DNA of 50,218 bases from NCBI GenBank assembly GCA_019118445.1, contig DWYY01000115.1, forward strand, positions 1-50,218. Direction: 5' to 3'. This document shows, piece after piece, positions 1-7,430 of this stretch. Position numbers and translations under genes: made by a program. Source of the DNA: Candidatus Eisenbergiella merdipullorum. Its GTDB lineage: Bacteria; Bacillota; Clostridia; Lachnospirales; Lachnospiraceae. Every line of letters begins with the position of its first letter. The first letter of the stretch is position 1. The notes beneath the pieces are model-generated. The model saw only the letters and a program-made list of their open reading frames with translations. It searched no databases and was not told the DNA's origin.

Positions 1-39
1 TAGAAAGAGTAGCACGTCAACCCTACTGCATTATGACTG

Positions 40-63
40 GAATCCTACAATTTTGTAGGATTC
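40..63 (-). terminator. Possible 3' hairpin of the histidine kinase operon
   Basis: Perfect 10-base arms GAATCCTACA / TGTAGGATTC with a 4-base loop overlap the stop codon of the kinase gene. No clear T-run follows on the minus strand, so it may be only an mRNA-stabilising hairpin. Bases 1-39 hold nothing else that I recognise. Confidence 0.35.
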
Positions 64-1082
64 AGAAAATTGATGGTAAAGGTTGTCCCTACACCTAACG
101 TACTATTCACCTCAATCGTTCCATTATGATCCTCTATAATCGCTTTCGCCAATGGCAATCCCAGACCAATTCCCTGCGTTTCTTTTGAAAAACGGCTGCG
201 GTAAAACCGCTTGAAAATATGGGGCAGATCCTCCGGGTGGATACCGCTGCCATTATCGCTTACGATAATCTGCACCATAGAAGCAAAAGCACGCCATGTA
301 AGACGGATGGTGGCTCCCGCCTTTGTATGATCGAAAGCATTTTTCACGATATTGCTGATTGCCTCGATCAGCCAAGTCTGGTCGCAGACGAGGGTAACTT
401 CTTCATTCCCGGAGAGAATGAGCGTTTTTTCCTGCTGTTGTGCCTGATAGGCAAAATGCCTTTCGATATATCCCATCATATCTGCAACATTTTGGGGCTG
501 CTTTTCCAGTGTAATGGTTCCCGCGTCCAATTTTGTGATTTTCAAAAGGTTTTGGACAAGGTTTTCAATCCGATCTAATTCCTGCTCGGAGAGAGAGGTG
601 AACTCTTTCAGTTCTGGGCTATCGTTGACTTCCTGCTGCATCAAGCCATTGTAAATATTGAGTGCAGCCAGCGGCGTTTTCAACTGATGGGAAATATCAG
701 AGATGGTATCCTTCATAAAGGTTTTGGCGCGTCCTTCATTCTCGGCATGAGCATTCAAAATTGTTACCAGGGAATTGACCTCATGGAACAGCTTGTACAG
801 ATCACCCTCATCATCGCATTCGATACGGGCATTTCGGTTCCCAGCAATATATTCCCGAATTTGTGCTATGGCATCATTCATGGTTTTGCTTTGGTCCCGA
901 AAATACCAATACAGAACAGCAAAAATAATAAGCGTCATCAACACGGCGGCGATTGCCACATAAAGGGCCGCGTTTTTCAGTCCCAGGCAAATAATGAGAA
1001 CAGAAGCTGCGGTGAACGCTACCACCGACAGCAACACATACAGAAAGAGCCGCTTAATTTTTCGATTGACCAGTATTTTCAT
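45..1082 (-). CDS. Membrane sensor histidine kinase
   Basis: Sensor half of a two-component system in the cytoplasmic membrane. It autophosphorylates on histidine and passes phosphate to the regulator encoded just upstream. Two membrane spans occupy about residues 11-33 and 37-61 with almost no external loop, so it probably senses within the membrane or through a partner. A HAMP-like linker follows, then the phosphoacceptor H-box (DISHQLKTPL, His132), the N-box (IVKNAFDHT) and the G-boxes (DNGSGI, GIGLGLPLAK). The length of 345 aa is normal for VanS/BceS-sized kinases. The start has GGTGAGG a few bases upstream, and only 8 bases separate it from the regulator stop. The signal is unknown; short-loop kinases of this kind often act with antimicrobial-peptide or cell-envelope stress systems, but no such transporter is adjacent. 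Confidence 0.93.
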   Translation of the reverse strand: MKILVNRKIKRLFLYVLLSVVAFTAASVLIICLGLKNAALYVAIAAVLMTLIIFAVLYWYFRDQSKTMNDAIAQIREYIAGNRNARIECDDEGDLYKLFHEVNSLVTILNAHAENEGRAKTFMKDTISDISHQLKTPLAALNIYNGLMQQEVNDSPELKEFTSLSEQELDRIENLVQNLLKITKLDAGTITLEKQPQNVADMMGYIERHFAYQAQQQEKTLILSGNEEVTLVCDQTWLIEAISNIVKNAFDHTKAGATIRLTWRAFASMVQIIVSDNGSGIHPEDLPHIFKRFYRSRFSKETQGIGLGLPLAKAIIEDHNGTIEVNSTLGVGTTFTINFLNPTKL

Positions 1083-1090
1083 GGCTCACC

Positions 1091-1783
1091 TCACCCCGCC
1101 GTACTCCACTTATACCCCATACGCCGGACAGTCACAATCTTTTGAGGATCGGCAGGGTTATCTTCTACTTTTGTGCGGAGACGCCGGATATACACAGTCA
1201 GAGTATTGTTATCGATGTATTTCTCGTCACAATCCCAGAGTTTACTTAAAATTTGTTCTGGAGAAAGAACGATGTTCGGGTTTTCCATAAATAGGCACAG
1301 CAGTTTATATTCACTGGCCGTCAAGTCAAGAGGAACCCCATTTTTGGTAACTTCCTGTTTGAGAAGCTGAACCCGTATGCCATTGGATTGCAGTTCTGGC
1401 TCGGCCTGCTCCTGGTTAAAGTTTTCGCTGCGGCGCAGCAGGGCATTGATTCTGGAAAGGAACACAGCCAGCTTGAATGGTTTTGTCATATAATCATCGC
1501 CGCCAATATCAAGCCCCATAATAATATCCGTTTCCTCATCGGCAGCCGTTAAAAACATGATCGGTACTTTGGAGGATGCCCGGATTTTTCGGCACAGGTC
1601 GAAGCCCGAACCGTCCGGCAATGTCACATCCAAAATCACCAAATCGTAGCTGCCATTCGCCCACAGTTGCTCGGCCTCCAAACTGGTGCGGACAACCGTC
1701 AGTTCATAGCCTTGCTTCTTGATCGCGAAGGACAGGCCATTGATTAAACTTAAATCATCTTCAACAAAGAAAATATGCTTCAC
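1091..1783 (-). CDS. OmpR-family response regulator
   Basis: DNA-binding partner of the kinase that follows it. The N-terminal receiver domain has the acidic pair ED at residues 8-10, the phosphoacceptor Asp52 in VILDVTLPDGSG and the conserved Lys in MTKPF. The C-terminal winged helix ends with the family hallmark VRRMGYKW. The start codon is GTG and overlaps the stop of the upstream HTH gene (GTGA), so HTH, regulator and kinase are co-transcribed and probably translationally coupled. The 230-aa length is typical. Targets are unknown; autoregulation is an inference from the operon layout. Confidence 0.95.
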   Translation of the reverse strand: MKHIFFVEDDLSLINGLSFAIKKQGYELTVVRTSLEAEQLWANGSYDLVILDVTLPDGSGFDLCRKIRASSKVPIMFLTAADEETDIIMGLDIGGDDYMTKPFKLAVFLSRINALLRRSENFNQEQAEPELQSNGIRVQLLKQEVTKNGVPLDLTASEYKLLCLFMENPNIVLSPEQILSKLWDCDEKYIDNNTLTVYIRRLRTKVEDNPADPQKIVTVRRMGYKWSTAG

Positions 1784-1974
1784 TTGGTTTCACCTTCCTT
1801 ACTGCGTGTGCTTTTGAATCTTTTGTCGGCAGGCTTTTGAGAATTTTTGGGTATCAGCCAAACGGTTCCCATTTTTACTGCGCCGGGAATCCGTCCAGAG
1901 GAACAATAATAGTTTATCCACCGTGGGGTTACTCCCCATATTTCGCTTGCTTCCTTCAGTGTCATATAGTCCAT
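1780..1974 (-). CDS. Small excisionase-like helix-turn-helix protein
   Basis: A 64-aa protein with a MerR/excisionase-type winged helix near the N-terminus (LKEASEIWGVTPRWINYYC), then GRIPGAVKMGTVWLIPK, the usual wing of the HTH_17 family. It ends in a basic tail. The open frame extends upstream, but a clear GGAGGTG site ends 4 bases before the ATG at 1974, which fixes this start. It is the first gene of an operon with the response regulator and kinase, so it may be an accessory transcription factor for that system rather than a recombination directionality factor. No integrase gene is adjacent. Confidence 0.85.
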   Translation of the reverse strand: MDYMTLKEASEIWGVTPRWINYYCSSGRIPGAVKMGTVWLIPKNSQKPADKRFKSTRSKEGETK

Positions 1975-1992
1975 AGCTGCACCTCCAAATCC

Positions 1993-2021
1993 ATTATAAT
2001 TCGTTTTCTCGAATAGTACAA
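1993..2021 (-). promoter_or_regulatory. Promoter with internal dyad for the HTH-RR-HK operon
   Basis: On the minus strand TTGTAC and TATAAT are separated by exactly 17 bases. The spacer carries an inverted repeat ATTCG-N6-CGAAT at 1999-2014, well placed for a repressor or activator, possibly the small HTH protein or the response regulator itself. The first start codon lies about 19 bases downstream of the -10 box. Confidence 0.75.
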
Positions 2022-2047
2022 GCCGCATAGATGCTTTTATTTGACTA

Positions 2048-2209
2048 CTATGAGCAGCCAGCAAAGAGCTGCTCGTAAATCATTTTGAATTTCTCTCCAA
2101 CTTCACTTAGACTGTACTCCACCTTGGGCGGAACTTGCTGATACTCCCGCCGGATAATCAGTCCCTCATCCTCAAGCGTCTTTAATTGCCGGGATAGCGT
2201 TGTGTTACT
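2048..2209 (-). pseudogene. HxlR-family regulator, C-terminal fragment
   Basis: The reading frame encodes the recognition-helix and wing part of an HxlR-type winged helix (SNTTLSRQLKTLEDEGLI, then VPPKVEYSLSEVG), which is diagnostic of the family. About half the protein, including the conserved N-terminal Cys region, is missing. Homology stops at 2209/2210, where the opposite strand becomes a piece of an FMN-binding protein. The open frame gains seven foreign residues (MGLAVLV) beyond the joint. No ribosome site precedes it, so it is almost certainly not expressed as a working regulator. Confidence 0.85.
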
Positions 2210-2551
2210 GACGAGGACAGCCAGCCCCATGTCCGTCCCTTAGGTGCTGTATGTGAGTTTGAGGACAAGCTGTATATTGTCACGAACAACCAGAAAAAAG
2301 TCTGCCAGCAGATGAAGAAAAACGGCAAGGTGGATATCTGCGGGATGCACAAGGGTACCTGGATCCGCGTAGAGGGCGAAGTCAAGGAAGACACCCGCCG
2401 CGAAGCCCGCGTCGCCATGATGGACGCCAACACCGCTGCCCTCAGCAGTATGTACACGGTGGATGACAACCTGACGACCGTGTTCTACTTTGAGCATGGC
2501 ACGGCTACCATCTATTCCTTTACCGCCGATCCGGAAGTCATCGAGCTGTAA
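2210..2551 (+). pseudogene. Pyridoxamine-phosphate-oxidase-like FMN protein, N-terminus missing
   Basis: Translation from 2210 gives DEDSQPHVRPLGAV followed by FEDKLYIVTNNQKKV, then a stretch ending FYFEHGTATIYSF. This is the core and C-terminus of small Firmicutes FMN-binding split-barrel (PNPOx-like) proteins. The first strand that should precede the QPHVRP motif is lost at the junction with the HxlR fragment. An internal ATG at 2312 could give a 79-aa product lacking the flavin site, but it has no ribosome site. The intact genes were probably divergent neighbours, a usual HxlR-target arrangement, and one deletion removed both 5' ends. Confidence 0.8.
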
Positions 2552-2606
2552 GGAAAGCTTCAAACAGGGCAGCGGCCTTGCTGTCGCCCCTTGATTGCCT
2601 GCCAGC

Positions 2607-2678
2607 AAAGCCAGCCGAGCCAGTCAACGACGGCGCGAAGCGGCGTTTATTTTATCGTTGACTGGATCGGCTGGCTTT
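2607..2678. repeat. Long imperfect inverted repeat
   Basis: Two 24-base arms (2607-2630 and 2655-2678) are complementary at 23 of 24 positions and flank a 24-base loop containing a small GC-rich repeat (cggcg...cggcg). It lies between the tail of the PNPOx-like fragment and the convergent DUF2000 gene. It may act as a bidirectional terminator, although there is no strong T-run. A miniature mobile element remnant is an alternative. Confidence 0.7.
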
Positions 2679-2688
2679 ACTATCCAAA

Positions 2689-3120
2689 CTATCGCAGTAG
2701 TGGCATACTGCCCGTTAATTTATTTACTTTCTTTTTTGACCCGCAAATTGCGATTCCAAAGTAGTTCAAATCAATTTCAGATACTTCTTTCATCTTTTCT
2801 ATAAATTCTTCATAGGTCTTACAGCCTTGTGCCAAATCAGAAAAATCAACTACCGTCAAATCGGAAAAATCTGGTTCATAAAGTCTTTCACGGATTGTCT
2901 TTATGCTTTCAGCATTACCTTTCAAAATAGGAACAGGAAATTCAATAAGGCCTAGATGTTCATTTCCTGTTTTGTCAGTAACATCTGCTCCAACTACTTC
3001 CGGCATTTTCTTTCCTAATGTAATTCCCATAATTGCTGCCGTATTTGCTATAATTCCCAATGGCAAACGTTCATCAATTACCATAACGCATTTTTCATTC
3101 TGTAAATCCATTACTCTCAA
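2689..3120 (-). CDS. DUF2000 family protein
   Basis: A 143-aa soluble protein matching the DUF2000 pattern: KCVMVIDERLPLGIIANTAAI near the N-terminus, GADVTDKTGNEHLGLIEFPVPIL in the middle, and a C-terminal segment with VDFSDLAQGCKTYEEF. The biochemical function of the family is not established. The fold class has been linked to peptidyl-tRNA hydrolase-like proteins, so I assign no reaction. It is the only apparently intact gene between the 2-kb chimera and the pseudogenes that follow. Ten bases upstream of its start lies the tail of an EamA-type transporter, suggesting the two once formed an operon. Confidence 0.85.
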   Translation of the reverse strand: MRVMDLQNEKCVMVIDERLPLGIIANTAAIMGITLGKKMPEVVGADVTDKTGNEHLGLIEFPVPILKGNAESIKTIRERLYEPDFSDLTVVDFSDLAQGCKTYEEFIEKMKEVSEIDLNYFGIAICGSKKKVNKLTGSMPLLR

Positions 3121-3129
3121 CCTCTTTTC

Positions 3130-3270
3130 TTATATGCTTTTTTCGGAAACAAGCAGCCCTGCCAATGTCAAAATAGTTCCAATCCCTGTTATCCATGTAA
3201 AGGGTTCGTGAATAATCAGAACCGAAGCTGCTAAAATATCTTCAAAATTCGGAATTGTGTGGGCTGCTGT
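3130..3270 (-). pseudogene. EamA/DMT transporter, C-terminal fragment
   Basis: Forty-six codons read PNFEDILAASVLIIHEPFTW, then a hydrophobic helix ILTLAGLLVSEKS and a stop. This is the last two-helix unit of EamA drug/metabolite transporters, with the family E-P-F signature before the final helix. Everything upstream is missing: in the same frame the fragment is preceded by TGA TAG and a 19-codon open frame of different origin. It is a deletion remnant. Confidence 0.75.
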
Positions 3271-3273
3271 CTA

Positions 3274-3333
3274 TCAAATTCTTGTGTGTGACTTTATGGC
3301 ACATGAGCACATTTCATCAAGGTTTATCCTCAT
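3274..3333 (-). other. 19-codon leader-like open frame with strong ribosome site
   Basis: ATG at 3333 is preceded by GGAGATAGATAAT and opens a frame starting MRINLDEMCSCAIKSH that ends in TGA followed directly by TAG. It starts one base after the stop of the frameshifted gene upstream. Most likely it is the 5' end of a lost gene fused by deletion to the EamA tail. A translated micro-peptide cannot be excluded. I do not recognise the sequence. Confidence 0.4.
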
Positions 3334-3334
3334 A

Positions 3335-3642
3335 TTATCTATCTCCTTTATTTAATCTTGTACAAGACGGCTGACTTTCCAGATAGAAAACCAGGTCATC
3401 AAACACCTTTTTGTGCTGGGCTTTCGGCTTAATATTCCAGCTCGGTCATAGATGACGAGTATCTTACGGGAGCCCTTTTGGCTGCCCTGTCTTTCTACTT
3501 CTTCCCATATCATGAGCCTGCTGATACGGCCCGCATTGATTTCGTACTCTGACGGTTCATCATAAACCGCAGCCTCAAAATAACAGCCTCCGATGATACC
3601 TTTCAGCCATGGATAGTCACATCTTCTACATGATATCCGCAT
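3335..3642 (-). pseudogene. Small conserved clostridial protein (DUF7678-like), frameshifted
   Basis: The first two thirds read GCYFEAAVYDEPSEYEINAGR ... KILVIYDR. After YDR the open frame turns into unrelated residues, while the next frame continues with WNIKPKAQHKKVFDDLVFYL, the expected completion of this small family (VYDEPSE...YDRxW-IKP). One base has been lost near 3440. In the restored frame the gene ends at 3335. The family function is unknown to me, and the assignment rests on remembered family patterns. Confidence 0.65.
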
Positions 3643-3661
3643 CTTTTATCTTAAATACCGG

Positions 3662-4161
3662 TCAGAACCATGCTTCAGCCATAACAAAATCAGCCTTTGT
3701 ATTACAGAAAAACCCGGATCTATCACTGCACTCTCTCATGATTGAAGACAGATCCTCTGCACTTTTGATCTGGAGCTGCTTAGAGGAATACTCCCAGGGC
3801 GCCGCCTGGGCGAGCATGACGATATTTCCTTCTTCATCGTCACGCTGCACGTCAAGTGCAATCCCGGAAATTTCTTTCACAATGTCCACATACAACGCAG
3901 CCAGCCCACAGCATTCCGTGTCGTCCACTCGTAGTGTTTAAGGAGTTCATTAAATTCAAATTCGGCGTCATCTCCTGCCATTTCCACGCCTGCATCATCC
4001 ATTTCCCGGATCTTGTCCAGGAAACCGGGAGCTTTTTCCTGAAGCTTCTGTTTGATCCACGGCGTCTGGTCAATGAATGCAAGAAACTGCTTAGGGGCGA
4101 TCCCGATCAATCTCCCGGCAAAAGCAAATCCAAACCCGTGTACCTGCATTACATCTGACAT
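3662..4161 (-). pseudogene. Unrecognised protein split by a frameshift
   Basis: Two overlapping frames together give a coherent product of about 165 aa. The first (from 4161, with AAGGAGGAAAG upstream) begins MSDVMQVHGFGFAFAGRLIG and runs through acidic residues FEFNELLKHYE. A one-base change near 3925 then moves the frame to DDTECCGLAALYVDIVKEIS and on to FCNTKADFVMAEAWF. I do not recognise the family. The first part has a hydrophobic Gly/Ala segment and an acidic helical middle. Its proximity to other broken genes suggests a decayed insertion zone. Confidence 0.6.
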
Positions 4162-4229
4162 AATCTTTCCTCCTTATTGAAAACCATCAATCGTTACAGG
4201 GAAAATATGCTATTTCAGTCAGCGCAAAA

Positions 4230-4252
4230 AAAGAGAGCCCAGCGCTCTCTTT
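4230..4252. terminator. Bidirectional intrinsic terminator
   Basis: Stem AAGAGAGC / GCTCTCTT with a 5-base loop is flanked by seven A on the left and T-rich sequence on the right, so it works on both strands. On the minus strand it would end transcription of the metA operon about 200 bases after the metA stop. Confidence 0.8.
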
Positions 4253-4324
4253 CTTCTGATTGAAAATATCCTCATTTCCAAATGTGTTTGATATATCGTT
4301 TACTTTTATCTTTAGAAAATTTTT

Positions 4325-4364
4325 GTACCCCACGAAAATTTCCAGTACCCCATTTTGTACCCCA
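4325..4364. repeat. Three copies of GTACCCCA
   Basis: The octamer GTACCCCA occurs at 4325, 4345 and 4357 in the spacer downstream of metA; the last two copies belong to a 12-base tandem repeat GTACCCCATTTT. The 4162-4458 spacer has no convincing gene. The open frames across it are low-complexity and carry the terminator. The repeats might be recombinase or phage attachment remnants, but nothing proves this. Confidence 0.5.
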
Positions 4365-4458
4365 TTTTGCCATAAAGATATAAGAAGATATAAAGAGATA
4401 CGTGAAGTTTCGCAGTTCGGCATTATGGCCAGGAAACCCCGAAAATGCCGCATTTACG

Positions 4459-5373
4459 CTATATTTCCCGGATATCATACGGGGTGGTTTGATAGACGTA
4501 ATAATTGAGCCAGTTTGTATACAGGTTGTTGCAATGAGACCGCCAGGAAAGGACGGGGCGCTTTGTGCAGTCATCGTCCGGATAATAATTGACCGGAAGA
4601 TCGATGGGAAGTCCCTTTTCCTTATCCCGGATGTATTCGTTATGTAAGGTATAGCGGTCATATTCCGGATGACCCATGACGAATACCTGTCTCCCGCCCT
4701 CCGTCATGCACAGCAGCACACCGGCTTCCTTCGATTCCGCCATGACGATAAGGTCGGAACAGCCGTGGATGGCTTCTGCGGGAACCGCTGTATGACGGCT
4801 GTGGGGGATATAAAAGTAGTCGTCAAATCCTCTCACCAGCGGGATCTTGCGGTTCAGCACCCGATGCCGGTATACGCCGAACAGTTTTTTAGGCAGGAGC
4901 ACTTTGTTGAGGCCGAAATGATAGTATAACCCCGCCTGGGCGCCCCAGCAGATATGGAAGGTGCTGGTCACATGGGTTTTGGACCACTCCATGATCTCGC
5001 ACAGCTCGCTCCAGTAGTCTACCTCCTCGAAGGGGATCTGCTCCACCGGAGCGCCCGTGATGATCAGGCCGTCGTATTTGTTGTCCTTGAGCTCGTTAAA
5101 AGTATCATAAAACTTGTTCAGGTGGGTGATGGAGGTGTTCATGGAAACATGGCTGTTCATCTTCATGAATGTCACATCCACCTGCAGGGGCGTGTTGGAC
5201 AGGGAGCGCAGCAGGTGCAGTTCCGTATCCTGTTTAATGGGCATCAAGTTCAGGATGCAGATCTGCAGGGGACGCATATCCTGATGCAGTGCCCGGTACT
5301 CGTCCATAACAAAAATATTTTCATTATCCAGGATATCCCTTGCGGGGAGATCACTTTGTATTTTGATCGGCAT
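4459..5373 (-). CDS. metA: Homoserine O-acetyltransferase (MetA family)
   Basis: Cytoplasmic enzyme that acylates homoserine in the first committed step of methionine synthesis. The 304-aa length is standard. The catalytic Cys142 lies in FHICWGAQAG, and His235 and Glu237 in MGHPEYD complete the triad. The acyl-donor residue is Glu111 (GAPVEQIPFEEVDYW). In this family Glu111 indicates acetyl-CoA use, whereas Gly111 as in E. coli indicates succinyl-CoA, so O-acetylhomoserine is the predicted product despite the common succinyltransferase label. A GGAGG site precedes the ATG. It is the last gene of an operon after ligA, 26 bases downstream of it. No SAM riboswitch or T-box is visible next to the gene. 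Confidence 0.96.
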   Translation of the reverse strand: MPIKIQSDLPARDILDNENIFVMDEYRALHQDMRPLQICILNLMPIKQDTELHLLRSLSNTPLQVDVTFMKMNSHVSMNTSITHLNKFYDTFNELKDNKYDGLIITGAPVEQIPFEEVDYWSELCEIMEWSKTHVTSTFHICWGAQAGLYYHFGLNKVLLPKKLFGVYRHRVLNRKIPLVRGFDDYFYIPHSRHTAVPAEAIHGCSDLIVMAESKEAGVLLCMTEGGRQVFVMGHPEYDRYTLHNEYIRDKEKGLPIDLPVNYYPDDDCTKRPVLSWRSHCNNLYTNWLNYYVYQTTPYDIREI

Positions 5374-5399
5374 GATTTCTTTCCTCCGTTAGAAACGTT

Positions 5400-7430
5400 T
5401 TACGCCGGGTTTTCGGCGTTAAGATACCGCTCCATAAATTCTTCTTCCGTAAGGACAGGGACATTCAATTCCTTTGCCTTTCTGTTTTTTGCGGAATTGG
5501 ACGTGCTGTCGTTGTTGATCAGGCAGGTGGTCTTCCCGGTCACGCTTCCCGTGACCTTTCCGCCCTTCTGCTCGATGGCCTCCTTCAGGGCACTCCTTCC
5601 ATCGAAGTGGTTCAGGCTTCCCGTCACCACAAAGACCAATCCTTTCAGCGTCTGGGACGCTTCATCCATCTCCGTGTGTTCTATGGTGAGCTCCGAAAGC
5701 AGAAGCTTCATGTCTTCCCGGTTTCTCGCCGACTGCCAGTAATCATGGAAGGTTCCGGCGATCACGCCGCCCACGCCGTCGATCAGGCTCAGTTCTTCCA
5801 CATCCGCGTTCATCATCCGCTCCAGGTCATCGTTATATTCCCGGCAGATCATCTTCGCGTTGGCAAGCCCGATGTTCTGGATGCCAAGGCCGTAGATCAC
5901 CCGGGGCAGCGTAGTCACCCGGGCTCTCTCGATGCTTTCAGAGAGATTCTGCCAGGACTTTTCTCCGAAGCCTTCCATAGCAACGATCTCATCCCTGTAA
6001 CGGTCCAGATGGAACAGGTCCGCGAAGCGGTGCAGGAAGCCCCTTCCCAGGAACTTCTCCAGGGTGGCTTCGGAAAGGCCGTCAATGTTCAACGCGTCGC
6101 GGCTGACAAACAGAGCGAAGGACTTCACCTTTTTGGCGTCGCAGTCCGGGTTGGTGCAGTAAAGTGACTGGACGTCGTTCACCTGCCGGATCTCTGCCCT
6201 GCCGCCGCAGACCGGGCAGGTATCCGGAATGGGAAGCGTTCCGCTCCGGGTCAGGTTTTCCGCGATCTGGGGGATGATCATGTTCGCCTTATAGACGGTG
6301 ATCTTATCCCCAACGCCAAGCTTGAGACTTTTCACGATGCTTATATTGTGGACGCTGGCTCGGCTCACGGTGGTCCCTTCCAGCTGTACCGGATCGAAGA
6401 TGGCGACCGGATTGATCAGCCCGGTACGGCTGGCGCTCCATTCCATCTCGCGGAAGGTGGTCTCTGCTGTTTCATCCTCCCATTTGAACGCGATGGAATC
6501 CCTCGGGAACTTTGCCGTGGTCCCAAGGGAAAGTCCGTATGCGATATCATCGTAGATGAGGACCAGCCCGTCGGATGGGATAGGGAACGTTTTGATCCGG
6601 TCTTCAAAATCCGCGACGGCAGCCTCCACATTTCCCGCATCCACTTCCCGATATTCTACCACGTCAAAGCCCTGTCCGGCCAGAAATTCAAACTGCTTTT
6701 TCCTGGAATTGTGAAAATCCACCGAGATCCCTGTCTCCGTATCGGAAGAGTCTTCTGCCGCGACGGATAGCGGCGAGGACGTCTCTTTGGCGGAGACCAG
6801 CGCAAAAGCGTAAAAGCGGACGTTGCGCTGCGCCGTGATCTCGCTGGAAAGCTGGCGGACGGAGCCGGAGCAGAGGTTCCTGGGATTCTTGTACCGGGCG
6901 TCCACATCCTCTATTTTTTCATTTATCTTTTCAAAATCTTTATAACTGATGACCGCCTCTCCGCGCAAGATCAGCTCGCCTTTAAAGGGAATGACCAGCG
7001 GAATGTTCACGAATACCTTCGCGTTCGGCGTGATCACCTCACCAATCTCCCCGTTTCCGCGGGTGACCGCCTTGAAAAGTGTCCCGTCCCGGTAGGTGAG
7101 CACCACGGTCAGCCCGTCCAGCTTCCAGGACAGAAGGCCCTTCTGATTTCCCAGCCAGTCCTTCAGCTCCTCTCTGCTCTTCGTCTTTCCCAGAGAAAGC
7201 ATGGGCTGTTCGTGCCGCTCCTTTGGGAGCTCGTCCACCGCCTCATAGCCTACCGTCACCGTGGGGCTTCCTGCGAGCACCGTCCCGGTTTCCTTTTCCA
7301 GCGCTTCCAGCTCATCGTATAGCCTGTCATATTCATAATTGCTCATGATCTCGCGGTCCTCGGCATAATATGCCCTGGACGCTGCGGTCAGTTTTGCGAT
7401 AAGTTCCTTCATTCTCGCTGTTTTATCCAT
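5400..7430 (-). CDS. ligA: NAD-dependent DNA ligase, divergent clostridial type
   Basis: Seals DNA nicks using NAD. In the 676-aa product the adenylated lysine is Lys103 in SWKLDG. The upstream HEQPMLSLGKTKS and the downstream Arg-Gly-Glu motif (LRGEAVISYKDF) fit LigA. A four-Cys zinc finger (CPVCGG ... YCTNPDC), helix-hairpin-helix repeats and a C-terminal BRCT domain (KGLVFVVTGSLNHFDG) follow. Motifs around the nucleotide pocket differ from standard LigA: FKWEDE replaces the usual YKFP-like motif. This may therefore be a second, accessory ligase. The ATG at 7430 has AAGGAG 11 bases upstream and was preferred to an upstream TTG. It overlaps the end of the pseudouridine synthase gene by 8 bases. 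Confidence 0.92.
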   Translation of the reverse strand: MDKTARMKELIAKLTAASRAYYAEDREIMSNYEYDRLYDELEALEKETGTVLAGSPTVTVGYEAVDELPKERHEQPMLSLGKTKSREELKDWLGNQKGLLSWKLDGLTVVLTYRDGTLFKAVTRGNGEIGEVITPNAKVFVNIPLVIPFKGELILRGEAVISYKDFEKINEKIEDVDARYKNPRNLCSGSVRQLSSEITAQRNVRFYAFALVSAKETSSPLSVAAEDSSDTETGISVDFHNSRKKQFEFLAGQGFDVVEYREVDAGNVEAAVADFEDRIKTFPIPSDGLVLIYDDIAYGLSLGTTAKFPRDSIAFKWEDETAETTFREMEWSASRTGLINPVAIFDPVQLEGTTVSRASVHNISIVKSLKLGVGDKITVYKANMIIPQIAENLTRSGTLPIPDTCPVCGGRAEIRQVNDVQSLYCTNPDCDAKKVKSFALFVSRDALNIDGLSEATLEKFLGRGFLHRFADLFHLDRYRDEIVAMEGFGEKSWQNLSESIERARVTTLPRVIYGLGIQNIGLANAKMICREYNDDLERMMNADVEELSLIDGVGGVIAGTFHDYWQSARNREDMKLLLSELTIEHTEMDEASQTLKGLVFVVTGSLNHFDGRSALKEAIEQKGGKVTGSVTGKTTCLINNDSTSNSAKNRKAKELNVPVLTEEEFMERYLNAENPA

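Noticed and set aside
1780..1974. The HTH gene as an excisionase of an integrated element
   Set aside because: It is locked into an operon with a response regulator and kinase, and no integrase lies nearby.
4187..4661. Open frames with WGTKWGT-like repeats that recall integrase tails
   Set aside because: They are composed of the short GTACCCCA repeats and run through a terminator hairpin; no integrase catalytic motif is present.
4374..5400. SAM riboswitch or T-box next to metA
   Set aside because: metA follows ligA by 26 bases inside an operon, leaving no space for a leader RNA.
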